Source: Scalesia atractyloides (Eukaryota; Streptophyta; Magnoliopsida; Asterales; Asteraceae). Taken from it: 64,000 nt of DNA. Below the pieces are notes generated by a model that had not been told where the DNA came from, did no database searches, and saw only the letters and a list, made by a program, of their open reading frames with translations. The stretch is from contig CAMTDV010000028.1 of assembly GCA_947069175.1 (NCBI GenBank), positions 66,572,157 to 66,636,156 of the forward strand, given 5' to 3'. Below are positions 22,621 to 34,923 of the stretch, piece after piece. The position numbers were made by a program, and so were the translations under genes. How positions within the stretch are numbered: the stretch's first letter is position 1; every line of letters starts with the position of its first letter.

Positions 22621-23420
22621 TAGCTAGAGCTCCATATAGGCTAGCACCTACTGAAATGAAGGAATTAAGGACGCAACTCGACGAACTTTTGGAGAAAGGC
22701 TTTATCAGCCTAGTTCCTCGCCTTGGGGAGCTCCAATCCTCTTCGTTAAAAAGAAAGACGGATCAATGCGGATGCGCATCGACTATCGGGAGCTGAACAA
22801 GCTAACAATCAAGAATAGATATCCTTTGCCCAGGATCGATGATTTATTTGACCAACTTCAAGGGCTAGTTACTTTTCTAAGATAGATTTGAGATCAGGAT
22901 ATCATCAACTGAAGGTTAGAAGTGAAGATATTCCTAAGACAGCCTTCAGGACCCGCTATGGTCATTTGAATTCTTAGTGATGCCTTTTGGACTCACAAAT
23001 GCACCAGCAGCGTTCATGGATCTCATGAATAGAGTCTGCAAGCCATATCTAGATAAGTTTGTCATTGTCTTCATAGACAACATACTTATTTATTCTCGTA
23101 ATCAAGCTGATCACGAGAAACATATTCGGTGCATCCTACAATTATTAAGACAAGAGAAACTTTATGCAAAATTATCTAAATGTGAATTTTGGCTTAGAGA
23201 AGTCCAATTTCTTGGACAAATGGTAAGTGAGCGTGGTATCCAAGTGGATCCCGCCAAAATTGAGGCCATAATGAATTGGGAAGTGCCCAAGACCCCAACG
23301 GAGGTTCGTAGTTTCTTAGGATTGGCTGGTTACTATAGGAAGTTCATTGAGAACTTTTCAAGAATAGCCACTCCTTTAACTTCCTTGACCCGTAAGAATA
23401 TAAGTATAATTGGGGTCTAA
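22600..23420 (+). pseudogene. Reverse transcriptase of copy B, active-site change
   Basis: Blocks in order: ARAPYRLAPTEMKELR, KKDGSMRMRIDYRELNKL, YPLPRIDDLFDQL, YHQLKV, MPFGLTNAPAAFMDLMNRV, then FIDNILIYSRN and FLGLAGYYRKFIENFS. The catalytic motif, normally FIDD or YVDD, reads FIDN, so one catalytic aspartate is lost. Frameshifts near 22705, 22865 and 22965 further disable it. Confidence 0.9.
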
Positions 23421-23429
23421 AGCAACAAG

Positions 23430-23880
23430 AATCTTTTGAGATTCTTAAACACAAGTTGAGCAACGCTCCTGTGTTATCTCTACCCGAGGGTATTGAAAAC
23501 TTTTTGTCTATTGTGATGCATCACACACCGGTATGGGTTGTGTGCTAATGCAAAATGGTAAGGTAATTGCCTATGCATCACTACAATTAAAGGTGCATGA
23601 AAAGAATTACACCACCCATGATTTGGAACTGGGTGCTGTTGTATTTGCACTAAAGCTATGGAGACATTACTTGTATGGTACAAAGTGTGTTATATATACC
23701 GACCACAAGAGTCTCCAACACCTGTTCAATCAGAAAGAATTGAACATGCGACAACGCCGTTGGATGGAAACTCTTAATGATTATGACTGCGAGATTCGCT
23801 ACCATCCAGGCAAGGCAAATGTAGTTGCTGATGCCTTAAGTCGCAAGGAAAAGGTTAAACCTATAAGGATTAACGCTAAG
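23430..23880 (+). pseudogene. RNase H of copy B
   Basis: The open segment 23533-24066 contains GCVLMQNGKVIAYAS, KNYTTHDLELGAVVFALKLW, YTDHKSLQHLFNQKELN and RYHPGKANVVADALSR, the usual Ty3/gypsy RNase H order with its DHKSL and DALSR motifs. Its N-terminal part is in another frame. Confidence 0.9.
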
Positions 23881-24930
23881 AGCATTGAACTAAGAAATAG
23901 CTTAAGTGAAAAGCTACTAGATGCGCAAAAGCAAGCCTTATTAGAGGCCAATATTCCTAATGAAGGATTAGGCGGAATTGTGGATCAGTTAGCGCCTGGA
24001 AAGGATGGAATCCTAAGATTTAATGATAGAATTTGGTTCCGATCTTTGGAGGACTTAGAGATCTAATCCTCCAAGAAGATCACAATTCAAGATACTCGGT
24101 TCACCCGGGAGGTGACAAGATGTATCAAGATTTGAAGAAGAATTATTGGTGGATGGGTTTGAAGAAATCCATAGCCACTTATGTAGCTAAGTGTCTGACG
24201 TGTTCACAAGTTAAGGCTGAACATAAAAACACGTCAGGACTTTCTACAATAGCTTGAGATCCCCACTTGGAAATGGGAAATGGTAACTATGGACTTTATT
24301 ATCAAGTTACCAAAGACCAAAAGTGGTAATGACACTATTTGGGTCATTGTAGACAGACTGACTAAGTCAGCTCATTTCTTGCCAATAAAGGAAACGTATA
24401 ATTCAGATAAATTGGCTAAGTTGTATGTGGACAAGATTGTGTCCTACATGGTGTGCCGGTATCCATCGTATCTGACAGAGATACTAGATACACATCTCAC
24501 TTTTGGAAAAGTTTCCAACAATCGTTAGGCACACAATTAAATTTTAGTACGGCTTACCATCCGCAGACTGATGGTCAAAGTGAGCGTATTATTAGACTTT
24601 GGAAGACATACTTAGGGCATGTGTAATTGATTTAGGTGGAAGTTGGGATGACCACTTACCCTAATTGAATTCTCCTACAATAACAGTTATCATACGAGCA
24701 TCAAGGCTGCTCCTTTTGAGGCCTTGTATCGGAGAAGATGTAGAACGCCCGTATGTTGGGCAGAAGTTGCGGAGGCCCAACTGTCAGGACCTTAGATTGT
24801 CCTGGAGACCACGGAAAAGATTATGCAAATCCGTGATCGTCTCAAAGCTGCCAGGGATAGGTAGAAGAGCTATGCTGACAAGAGGCGTTAACCTCTTAAG
24901 TTCCAAATAGGGGACAAAGTTATGCTAAAA
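23880..24930 (+). pseudogene. Integrase of copy B
   Basis: The zinc-binding HHCC region is at about 24090-24235 (GGDKMYQDLKKNYWWMGLKK, then CLTC). The catalytic core starts with TMDFIIKLPKTKSGNDTIWV (24280-24400), followed by decayed DTH/F, QTDGQSER and SYNNSYHTSIKAAPFEALY blocks spread over three frames. Confidence 0.88.
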
Positions 24931-25325
24931 GTATCACCCTGGAAAGGTGTGATAGTTTTGGAAAGAAGGGCAAGTTGAGCCCAAGATATATTGGACCATT
25001 CGAGATAATCGAATGTGTCGGCACTGTAGCTTATAAGCTTGGATTGCCAGAGGAGCTTAGTGGAATTCATGATGTATTCCACATATCTAATCTTAAGAAA
25101 TGTCTAGCCGAAAAGTCGCTAGCAATGTCGCACGAAGACGTGCAAATTGATGAAAACCTGAGGTTCGTTGAGAAACCAATTTCGATCGAGGATCGACAGG
25201 TTAAGAAGCTCCGAAGAAAAATGATTCCTATAGTAAAGGTTAAGTGGGACGCTTTTAGAGGTCCTGAGTATACATGGGAGGTTGAGTCCACTATGCGACA
25301 AAAGTACCCCCATCTTTTTGAATAA
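24930..25325 (+). pseudogene. Integrase C-terminal and chromodomain-like tail of copy B
   Basis: The open frame 24975-25325 starts with the GPFEII module and VFHISNLKKCL. It ends with a chromodomain-like segment: ISIEDRQVKKLRRKMIPIV, then VKVKW, TWEVES and MRQKYPHLFE before TAA. Such tails in Tekay/Del chromoviruses are thought to direct integration to chromatin. The match is by pattern, not by alignment. Confidence 0.75.
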
Positions 25326-25345
25326 AATCTCGAGGTCGAGATTTC

Positions 25346-25362
25346 TTTTAAGGGGGTGAGGA
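25346..25362 (+). promoter_or_regulatory. Polypurine tract of copy B
   Basis: A purine-rich AAGGGGGTGAGGA stretch ends exactly at the 3' LTR start (25363). It would prime plus-strand synthesis. The same tract precedes the 3' LTR of copy C at 53082-53098. Confidence 0.85.
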
Positions 25363-28300
25363 TGTAACACCGTGTAAAAATCATGTTTAATAATATAGTG
25401 ACACGTGTTGTATTTTAAATATAGTCTGTTAAAGACCAATAAGGACTAAAGGCGTCAACATGCTCAATCTGAGCCTCTGAGTGACGATCCGATATCAACA
25501 TGCATAAATAACAGCCTCTGAGTGACTGATATGTCAACATGCTTGAAATTTGGCCTCTGAGTGACTGATATGTCAACATGCCCAGCCTCTGAGTGACATC
25601 GGGATCAACATGCTTATCATAAGCCTCTGAGTGATCCTTTGTGAAGTCCTAAACTCTCTTACGTGCCATTTGTTGGACGAGAGAGTTCAATTTTGTAAAT
25701 ATATGAAAGATGGATAATGGAGGGATTAAAAGTGTCAACATGTTAATTCTTACCTCTCAGTGACCTTTTAACGAACCGAGAGCTCGACAATGTCCGGGCA
25801 TAATCCCGGATATGCCAAGTATTGGCTACGGAGGGCTAAAAGTGCCAAAAAGGTGTTTTAGAAGGCTTTTATAAGCTTTTTAAAGTCAAGGGTTAACGGT
25901 GTCAAATTTTGAATCTGGCCGTGGGGTGGTCGCGGGCCGCGATAGACCTGGCCTGGGACTCTCGCGCCCCGCGAGAACAGGTCTGACGCAGAAAATTTGT
26001 TTGGAGACCAAGCAAAGCTCCAAAACCATTGAAACGAAACCATGGCATCTCTAAACTGCTATGCCACGTTTTGGGACACTTGTAAGCTTCTTCTTACTCC
26101 CCTAAACACCTGGCTTCACCTCCTTTGAGCTCTCCAACTATAAATAGGTGCATAAGTTCTCATTCCAACTTGCACCTTTCTCATTAAATCACTCTTCTCC
26201 CTCCTCTGGAAGTTCCTAGCTGAAAGGAGCATCCAACTTAGTTCTCTTGCATTGTAGGAACCTCTTGTAAGTGTTCCTTGCTCTTGCATTTTCGTTTATA
26301 TGTATAGCCAAAAGTCAAGCGTTTTTCGAAAAACGCTTTGATTTTCGGTTAAGACCATTATGGTCCAGCCATTGTTCGAAATGAACATGGCTAAGTGATC
26401 GTAATAAGGTAGGTCTTAATCCCTATAAAGGGCACCTCCTGAAGATCACGTTTGCTAGACCAATTGACGGGTCAAAGTTATGATATTAAAAAGACAAACA
26501 GGCCATTTTTTGGAAAAAATTATAAATTGATCTTATATATGTTATGAAACCTGTTTTGAAACTTAAACAAGATGATAATAATTATTAGAACATGTAAGAC
26601 ATGTTCAGCTCGTCAATTTCAGTTCTAGGGTCGGTTCGCAACCGAAAGGCGTGAAGTTTGACTTCTGCTTTGATTTTCGATTCTGACCCAATTTAGATTA
26701 GTTACCTACTGATCTAAAGTTGCATTATGATCATCATATTATGTAGCATAACCCTCTGAGGTTAGATTACATGATCATAATCAGAATACAAGTTTAAGTA
26801 CAATTTCCATAATTATGCCATCTTTGACCAAAATGTCCATTTTTCATAAAACAAGGTTTTAAATGGTAATGAACTTGAAAATGAGTTTCTACTAATGTAG
26901 TATTATAAGTAGGATTATTTGGGATGTTAAACCAAGTTATAAACTGAGTTTTTAAGCAAGTCCTTAAACTATGTCGATAAATGACGGTTTTAGCCCTGTG
27001 GCTTATAAAATAGTTTTAATCAAATTTTTCATGGTAAATCATTTACCTACGATATGTTGTACAAAATAACATAATTTAAACATTTTTAACTGACTATAAC
27101 ATCAGTTTTCATAAACATCACTTAAAGACGTCATATTACGACAAAAGCGCCATTTCGGTGCATAGTATGGTTTTAAACCATATTAATGGACCAAGACTTG
27201 TTACCTACTGATTTTAAAACTTATTTTAAACATATTTATAGTAGGTACAAGTTATAAACTCAGAATCCCAAATAATTTATATACTATGTGTAAAATGACC
27301 AAAATGCCCCTTCGGTGCATAATTTGGTCATAAAAGGTAAAATACACATATAATTGATATCCTACTGATATTATATCATAAATGAAGTATTTTTTCAGAA
27401 TACGTATAACCATAACATTAAATTATATTCAAGTTCCTTTTATATGATGTGAAATTACAAAAACGCCCTTATGAGACATAATTTCGTTTTAAAAACCTTA
27501 ACGGGCATACAATTTGATATCCTACTGATATCTTAACTTACTTAAAGTATAATGGCATATAGAACTTGTCCATGACTTATCCGATTACCCGATATCGCTA
27601 ATATGCGCATGGTTAAGTATATGTAACTATTTTACGAAAATTAACCGAAACGGGTTTAACCTTGTCACTTAAGTCTCAAAATCCAGAATGTTAATAGTTT
27701 ACCCATATTAAACAAGTCAAGGTACTTGTTGGGATTAAACTACATTCTATCCAATCATCGTTTAATCTAGCGTCATACGTTTTGATCAAGTACGCTAGTC
27801 GGTCTAAGTCTATGACTTAAATAAGACCGTTAGTATTTAATTGGTTAGTTTATGCCATAATCCAGACCAGAGACTTGTCGATAAATGCTATCTTCACTTA
27901 GTCCTTTTGTGTATGGCTGAGTTATTAAAAATTAAAGAATACTAGCTCAGGTAAATACTCTCGACTTATTTCCCCTATACGGGCTTGGGTTAAGGTAACT
28001 TATTACCGCTTTTCGGAAATAGGATTAATCGAATGCCGGTTTGGAATAGAAATCCGCATATTCTGTTTTAATCGTTTTGTTTGATAATTTAAACATTGGG
28101 GGTTAACTACCGTGTCCTGGATATCCTCGGCTCATTACAATTGAAATGGCCACGACCTTAGCGCGGGTGTAGGCATACACCCGATAGACGCTCAATTATG
28201 CATTTCCACAAGGTTGGGAGAATTGACTCCTTCGTGAGTCCAAAGTGGTGTGTATGTTAATTGTGTCTCGGTTTTCGTGCCGAGCCACGTATGTATGGCA

Positions 28301-28750
28301 AACATGTAAATCCGTTAACAAGGTTGGACGGTCAATTAACTCAAGTTATAAAAAGATTTTTGTGCTGATACGCACCTAAAACATTTTTGACATGTTTTCA
28401 AAATGAGTCAGCTGGGTGTATTTACCAGCAAAAGCTGACGTCTTTTCAAAAGACTAATCTGCAGGTACAATACGAAAATAGGCCGGAAGTGCTCGGTAGT
28501 GATAGAGGATCTTGCAAATCCTAAATCTGCCTAAAGTCTGTTTTATATTCTTTCCTTGTACACTTTATGATCCGCTGTGGATCTTCTATTACAAGCTTGT
28601 ATATTATTTTCTATTTTCGAACATTTGGTTTGTAATTGTAATTTTACTCCAAGACTTCCGCTATGCCGTGTTTAATTGACAATGATGTTATACTTCTCAC
28701 CCGGGCCCACCGGTGTTTGGATTTCGGGGTTGGAAATTCGGGGTGTGACA
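25363..28750 (+). repeat. 3' LTR of copy B
   Basis: 3,388 bp, TGTAACACC to GGGTGTGACA, followed by TSD AAATA. It carries one more 38-bp unit (about 25525-25563, with GCTTGAAATTTGG) than the 5' LTR. TATA box is at 26139. Confidence 0.95.
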
Positions 28751-31201
28751 AAATATGTAAACATAAGTTTTTCATGAATGAACAAATATGGAAAATTTTA
28801 AACTCATATAGTGGTCGTTCAATACGACTAATGAGTAGGATCATAGCTTGTCACGCGCCTCGCGATAGAACTATGTAGGTGGAATTTGAGGGTGTGACAA
28901 TAGGAAATGCTTCAACAGACTTATACAACTTCAAAAATTCAGCCTCAAACTCAAGAAAAATTTGTGCTCCACAACAAGTCCTCTTAGAAAATTGGATCCC
29001 ACACTCATTTCCTTCTGCTTCGGGTCAAACGTATCAACCTTTTTATTCTTGTATAATCTAGATTTCATACACATATATTACTTTATATGTTTTTCTTCCT
29101 TGGCGTTTATCTTTTCGGTCCCTTTCCCGACAGCAAAACCACCAATCGTTGCGTATATAAGATAAAAAAGCATAAGAATTATCAAGGCTTCGAAAATCAT
29201 TTCTATCTATGACTTTAGATCTTCATTAATGTCGGGAATTAACAAAATAAACCCAGTTTTTGGACAAATCCTTTTATTTGACGCGACAGAATCACCTAAA
29301 CAAAAAACGTCATGATAAAATTATATTAAAATGCCAAAGTATAAAACGCCTTTCATTAAACACAAAACTATATTAATTGAAATGCCAAATAAACATTGAT
29401 GATAATAATATAATGAAATACAAAAATAGCTCCATTATAATACAAATAATTAAAAACACGCAAACTCATTAACGTGAATTACTCGAACGACTATCTAACA
29501 GAGATAAAAGAAAATTACAAAATAAACATAAATACAACAACATGAGTAATCACTGTTTCATTACTATATTATCTGAAAACGCTATTTAACATATAAAAAA
29601 TGAGTAAAATAAACGATAAACTAACGTTGATGATAATATTATGATGAAATACCAAAATAAACGCTATTATAATATAGTTAATTAAAAAATCGATGTCATT
29701 GGCATGAATTGCTTGAACGACTAACTAACGAAAATAAAAAGAAATTTGCAAAAAAAAACATAATTACTTTGTAACTCGCAATCCATATTAGACGCTATGA
29801 AACTCGAGAAACTTGGACAACAGGCAACAACCACGAAAAATTTGGAGTTAGATTAAAAAATGAATAAACGTCCTGACAAAAAGGGAATGCTTTCTAAATA
29901 TAAGGTGGAAAGAAGACCACACCCCTGCATATTATTTAGTGCCTACGCCATCAGGATCTGTTCTCCCTGTTTTCATACTTTTACCCGTTTTCTTCATAAC
30001 CCGTTTCTAAACTAACAACCTAATTAACAACTAAGTATCATATAAATTATCACCGTAATACGTATATAAATTTTTATTTGAAGGGCGAGTTGCCGCACTA
30101 ATCTACGAATGAATATTAGATGGTGGTAGAAAAGTGAGGCAATGTAATGAACTAGTTTTTGCCTCCCCCGCATTGCGAGGCAATAAGCCAAATATTTCTC
30201 TCTCGTGGCATGTACGTCTGTGTTTTGGTTATTTATACATACTACTCCACAATCTAAAAATATTACATCAACTCAACAATTAAAACAAAACACTACCATA
30301 CTTTTGCTAAAAAAAACTAAAACAATAGAAAAACTATAATTTTAAACTAGGAGCAAAATTGTAATTTTTCAGGACAAATGAGCATGAGTCAGGCAACTGC
30401 CTGGCATGAATAAAACACTGAGTCAACCAATTAAAACAAAACACTATCATAATTTTGTCGAAAAAAATTAAAATGATAGCATGACTATAATTTTACACTG
30501 AGGCAAAATCGTAATTTGACATGAAAAAAAACGATGGCAAAACTATAAATTTGAATGGAGGGCAAATTCATAATTTGGCTGGGAGAAAAAAAAAACAATG
30601 ACAAAACTATAAATTTAAACGTGACAAAATCCTCTTGAAATGCCTAATATGAATAATAACTCAACTTCAACTTAAAAAACGTGATCCACAGCTGGACTTT
30701 AGTGTTTTGTCAAGCCCATGTCAAAGCAAATTATTGTTTTACTATCAAAAACGGGTCAAGGACCCGACTTCACGTCAAAAATAATTATTTGCTAACATTT
30801 AAAAAGCAAAGATTACAAAAACATAAAGTGATGGGTATCCAATCAACAATGTCACACATTATGAGAAGAAATTATGATAATAAATATAAAGAACACTAGA
30901 CCAAAGTTGTTGCAAACCGAGACAAGATGTATGGATGGTGTTTTGTGAAAGTATGGATAAAAAAACTAAGGTACGAAAAGTTATTAAAAAAATACATGAT
31001 CGACAAAAAAGTTGTGTGATAAAGATAAGTTATTGGTGAGAAAATGAAATACTAGAATGCTTTAAGCAAAAGTTTAGTTTAGTATATGAAAGAGAAAACA
31101 TAACATTACCAATATGTGTGAATGTGTGATGATAAGAGATGCATTATTTTTCAAAACTTGATTAGAGCTGGAGTAGGGCCATGAAAGAAAGGAGAGCTGA
31201 G
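28751..31201. other. AT-rich intergenic sequence
   Basis: No gene was recognised. ORFs of 60-72 codons (28663-29165, 30681-30899) lack domains. At 30170-30195 is a small hairpin TTGCCTC/GAGGCAA. A degenerate repeat occurs near 30330-30640 (listed separately). Confidence 0.45.
30330..30640. repeat. Degenerate short repeats
   Basis: Four related segments (starts near 30332, 30482, 30540, 30604) of the form AAACTATAATTTTAAACT followed by GCAAAATTGTAATTT. Spacings are irregular (about 150, 58 and 64 bp). Confidence 0.45.
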
Positions 31202-31530
31202 ATGTCATGTTGGTTGTTTGAGACCAACAACATGCATAAGCTTAAGTAAGAAATAAGGTTCATGAAAAATGATTGTTCATGAAAAGTGATTAGTCTCACC
31301 AGACAATTGAACTTGTGGATGCCATGATCCAGGCTAAAAGCCGAACCAAACCCATGCATGGAAACGGATTCGGATTCAAAATCGTTATTTAGATTCGGGT
31401 TTATGGCTAGAATTAGAAGGGATAGATGAGATGAACTAGTGAACTACCCTGTTTCGACCAGCGGTGGATCCTAATTTTTTTTCAGAAGGTTCCTTTTCAA
31501 TGGCGAAGTTTGAAATTTCCGACCGCGCGC
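31202..31530. repeat. Direct duplication, copy 1
   Basis: Begins ATGTCATGTTGGTTGTTTGA and runs to GACCGCGCG. It is nearly identical to 32321-32632 in the same orientation; copy 1 has an extra piece of about 16 bp near 31265. The duplicated part includes host sequence and the left end of a hAT element. Confidence 0.85.
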
Positions 31531-31798
31531 AGGGGGGGCACCGACCTAAACTATATAAACGGGGTTGAAAATGTATATACCTAAAAATTTCTATACGAAA
31601 ACTACATACTTTTCCACTATGAGGAAAAGTTCGAGGGGTCGGCCGCCCCCTCCCGCCCCTTAAAAGCTTCACCCATGTTCCTTTTGATAGATTCTTAATA
31701 ATTCTTGCTAATTTTTCCAAATCATACAAGGTTTACACTAAATTTTTCCAAACCAAGGGGTTCCTGAGAACCCAGGAACCCTCCTGGATCCGCAACTG
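31459..31798. mobile_element. hAT-type non-autonomous element, 340 bp
   Basis: Left terminus CAGCGGTGGATCC; right terminus, inverted, CAGTTGCGGATCC. The 8-bp flanks GTTTCGAC (31451-31458) and TTTTCGAC (31799-31806) agree at 7 of 8. Inside is GC-rich sequence with GGGGTCGGCCGCCCCC. It has no transposase. Confidence 0.7.
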
Positions 31799-31806
31799 TT
31801 TTCGAC

Positions 31807-32320
31807 ATATGAGGAGTAAAGTATGTGTACCATATTGAAACTGAGACTACTACAAAAACGGTCATTTACAAATGTGGAAATAGCGACAGTTGGTGCGGTG
31901 ATGGCGATGGCGTGGTGGGGACGGAGGTGGGGGCGGCTACGGCGCAGGTGGTGGGAATGGTTGTGGTGGCAATGGTGGTGGCGGTGGTAGGTGGCGGGTG
32001 GCAGCGGAGGTGGGTGACGACGGTAGGCAGCGGTAGTGGTGCGTGGTGGCAACGGTGGTGGGTTGTGGTGTTGTAAATAAAGGGTGAAGATTGAATGGAA
32101 TGGAAAAAAAAACAAGGGGAACTGATTGGAATATTTTGAGGGAATTGAATGCATTTTGAAATGGGCGATTCCATTTTATCCACCAAACACTCTTTTTTTC
32201 ATTTCCTCACAATGATCTATTTTATTCCATCTTTTATTCATGCATACCAAATACTATCTAGATGTGTTAGTACTTAAACCAAACTATAAAAAGTTCAAAT
32301 CAAACTGAATCCTAATTCCA
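31807..32320. other. Spacer between duplicated blocks with GGT-rich minisatellite
   Basis: Between about 31890 and 32075 the plus strand is a degenerate GGTGGTG/GGCGGTGG array. It creates Gly/Val-rich ORFs forward and His/Pro-rich ORFs reverse (31738-32186), which I do not accept as genes. The start ACTACTACAAAAACGG near 31847 looks like a decayed CACTA-like terminus, with no right end found. Confidence 0.5.
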
Positions 32321-32632
32321 ATGTCATGTTGGTTGTTTGAGACCAACAACATGCATAAGTTTAAGTAAGAAATAAGGTTCATGAAAAGTGATTAGTCCCA
32401 CCAGACAACTGAATTTGTGGATCCCATGATCCAGGCTAAAAAGCCGAACCAAACCCATGCATGGAAACGGATTTGGATTCAAAATCATTATTTAGATTCG
32501 GGTTTATGGCTAGAATTAGAAGGGATAGACGAGATGAACTAGTGAACTACCATTTTTCGACCAGTCGTGTATCCAAATTTTTTTTCAGGATGTTCCTTTA
32601 CAGTGGCGAATTTGAGATTTCCGACCGCGCGG
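32321..32632. repeat. Direct duplication, copy 2
   Basis: Second copy of 31202-31530, about 1.1 kb downstream, with scattered substitutions. It includes the left hAT end CAGTCGTGTATCC at 32562 preceded by TTTTCGAC. Confidence 0.85.
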
Positions 32633-32715
32633 GGGCGGGGGGGTTCGAAAACATTGACGGATCCAGGAGGTTTCTTTTCGGTGACGAAGTTTGAGATTTT
32701 CAAAATGTAAATACC
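32562..32715. mobile_element. hAT fragments without right end
   Basis: The left hAT end at 32562 is followed at about 32653 by a second partial copy (ACGGATCCAGGAGGTTTC, then GTGACGAAGTTTGAGATTTT). No right terminus or flanking duplication was found, so these are truncated pieces of the family at 31459. Confidence 0.5.
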
Positions 32716-34027
32716 TAGAAATACAGTGTTGTTAACATTTCATTATATAAAAGTTCTAAAAAGAGGAAATAAATACCGTGTTGTTGACATGTAAGTTGTA
32801 TGCGTGTTTTGATGAAATCCAATTTACATTTTATTTTATTCTTTTTGTTAGTTAATTCTCCGTCAATTTAGCCACTTCTTGTGACTCTCCAATAGGAAGA
32901 AAATTGTGATTAAACTCAATTAAACGAATATTATTATCAATTATAGAGAGAGAAAGTCCATTAATTGGGATTTCTCATATCCAATATTATTATTTATTTT
33001 AATCCTTTGAATGCAATACACCTTTTCTCCTTTATGCAATCCATTTTGAATCTTATTACCGGCATCTGAAACTCAAGATAAAATAAAAAGATTTAATTTA
33101 GTTTCATTAATACCATATATTTTTAATTGGTTTCACATATAACTTACATGCATAGCATCATCATATTAGCTTTCCTCTGTTTTAAAATATGGGCTTGTTA
33201 ATCTATCTAATTTTGTTTTTTTTTTTCAATAAGATTACCATCACTTTTTGATATATGAAGTTACAAAACCTGGATATTGTTGCTCTATGTTGAGCTTTTG
33301 ACTAGCCAGTTTTATAAATTTGCTGTACCAATTTGCATTTTGGTCAGTTGATTTTTCATTTGTTTCATAAATTTATTATTTTATGTTTAAACGAAATTCT
33401 AGTTTGAATAAGTTATGAAAATGAAAAGTCAATAGAATATTTTAAGCTTACTACACTATTGTTATATACTAGGGGTTGGTGTGGCTTTGAGGCGGGCAAA
33501 GTGGGTGAATTTGGTTATTATTTGGTTTCTACGGTATCAAAACTCGGCATAGTAACCGAAAGAGGATACCTAAATACAGTACAATTAATTTAACCGAAAG
33601 AGAAAACTAAAAATATAAAGTGGTAGTACAACCAAAACGATATCAAAATTTACGTCAAACGTAAACCAGCTAAAAACATATATAAAAATAAGAACAAAAA
33701 ATATTATATTTGACCTAACTTATTTCCAAAATAATTTACGTTAAAATGTAAACCAACTTGAATTTACACCAACTCGTACGTATGTATATAAAAATAAACA
33801 CTTAAAACTTGATGGGATCAAAATGGTAAACATAAAGTTTTTATAAATTTAAAAGAGGATAAGTGTAAAAACTAAAAGTTAAGGTGGCTAAAGTTCAAAA
33901 TAAGTATATTAAGAAAATTTAATAAAAATCCTTTTGGTGTCATTAACATAACAGATGTCATTTCTAGTCTATCTCTTTCCATGAGTTGAGGGACGCAATA
34001 GTAATTTTGACTTATGTTTCAATATTA
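32716..34027. other. AT-rich intergenic sequence
   Basis: No gene is seen. A TAGGGGTTGG motif near 33470 resembles a hAT left end, but no partner was found. Confidence 0.45.
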
Positions 34028-34335
34028 GGGTGAAGGGGGTCAACCCTCATGAGATGGGGGAACATTTTCACTCATCCAATCATGATATGTCATGTCAATT
34101 CCCCTCTCATACACCGCTCTTGCTAAAAAACATAGGGTGGTTTCACCCAAACCATTTTTAAAAAAATGAAAGCATGATTGGTTGAAAAAGAGTGGAGCCC
34201 ACCACTACCTCTCTCCCTCATCTTCCCCACATGCGATAAGTAGTCCCCGCAAATCTCCTCACCGCGCGGCAAAACCGGTGTTGACGGCACCCTCCACCCA
34301 CGACAACTAGGTTCCCCGCATACACCCGCTTACCC
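34028..34335. mobile_element. Tourist-like (PIF/Harbinger) MITE, ~308 bp
   Basis: Termini GGGTGAAGGGG and, inverted, GGGTAAGCGGG are flanked on both sides by TTA (34025-34027 and 34336-34338), the usual Harbinger/Tourist target duplication. The interior has paired CAATCATGA/CATGATTGG segments. It is non-coding. Confidence 0.5.
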
Positions 34336-34923
34336 TTATTGTTAATTTTCATTAACCCAAATTCAAATCGATGAATTAGATCTCTTGAAACCTGCTTTTG
34401 CTACCAAATTATCTTTATATTTTATAATTTTGACTGACTCTTTATTTCTTTACAAATTAGAAACCAATTCTACCACCTATTTGGTTTCGACCTTATAATT
34501 TTTATCAGCCTTTTATGTACAACTAAATCAGACAAAAAAACTTTAATGTTGAGAATGAACCCTATCGATTGCACGAGTGTCTAAAAGATTATGAATCGAA
34601 AACGACAGCAACGTATATAAGAAGTAATCCCATCTTTCTTAACCTTCGAAAACCATATATTTTAAGAACGTACGTACACGTGTGACATGCTATATTGGAT
34701 TAAGTACCTTGAGAATACAAATTGAAAAGAGGATAATATATAGTGGAAAGATAAAATCAAGAAAATGACGAGTGAAGTGCACAGTGTTTCTTTCTGGTAC
34801 ATACATAGTGTACGTATGTGTCATCTTTTTTTATATATTTTTATATCTTTTATGATCAAGACATGCATGATACTATAGTCTGTCATATAGTTATTAATAT
34901 CTTTAGTCTATCTATATTGACAC
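34336..34923. other. AT-rich intergenic sequence
   Basis: No gene or element boundary was recognised between the Tourist-like MITE and the hAT element. Confidence 0.45.

Larger units (their letters stand above)
14948..28750 (+). mobile_element. Full-length Ty3/gypsy chromovirus-type retrotransposon (copy B)
   Basis: A complete 13.8-kb element with 5' LTR (14948-18308), primer-binding site, extra upstream ORF, tandem repeats, gag, protease, RT, RNase H, integrase, chromodomain-like tail, polypurine tract and 3' LTR (25363-28750). It has the 5-bp target duplication AAATA at 14943-14947 and 28751-28755. The pol order PR-RT-RH-IN defines Ty3/gypsy; the C-terminal tail after integrase suggests the chromovirus group, most likely Tekay/Del. 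Stops and frameshifts interrupt the ORFs, so it is not autonomous. The LTRs are unusually long. Confidence 0.95.

Noticed and set aside
25067..25439. Minus ORFs opposite the integrase tail, also 52663-53175
   Set aside because: Shadows of pol; the latter also crosses the N gap.
31738..32186. Gly/Val-rich and His/Pro-rich ORFs
   Set aside because: They come from a degenerate GGT-rich minisatellite; no domain and no partner exons.
33470..33900. Possible hAT element starting TAGGGGTTGG
   Set aside because: No matching right end or 8-bp duplication was found.
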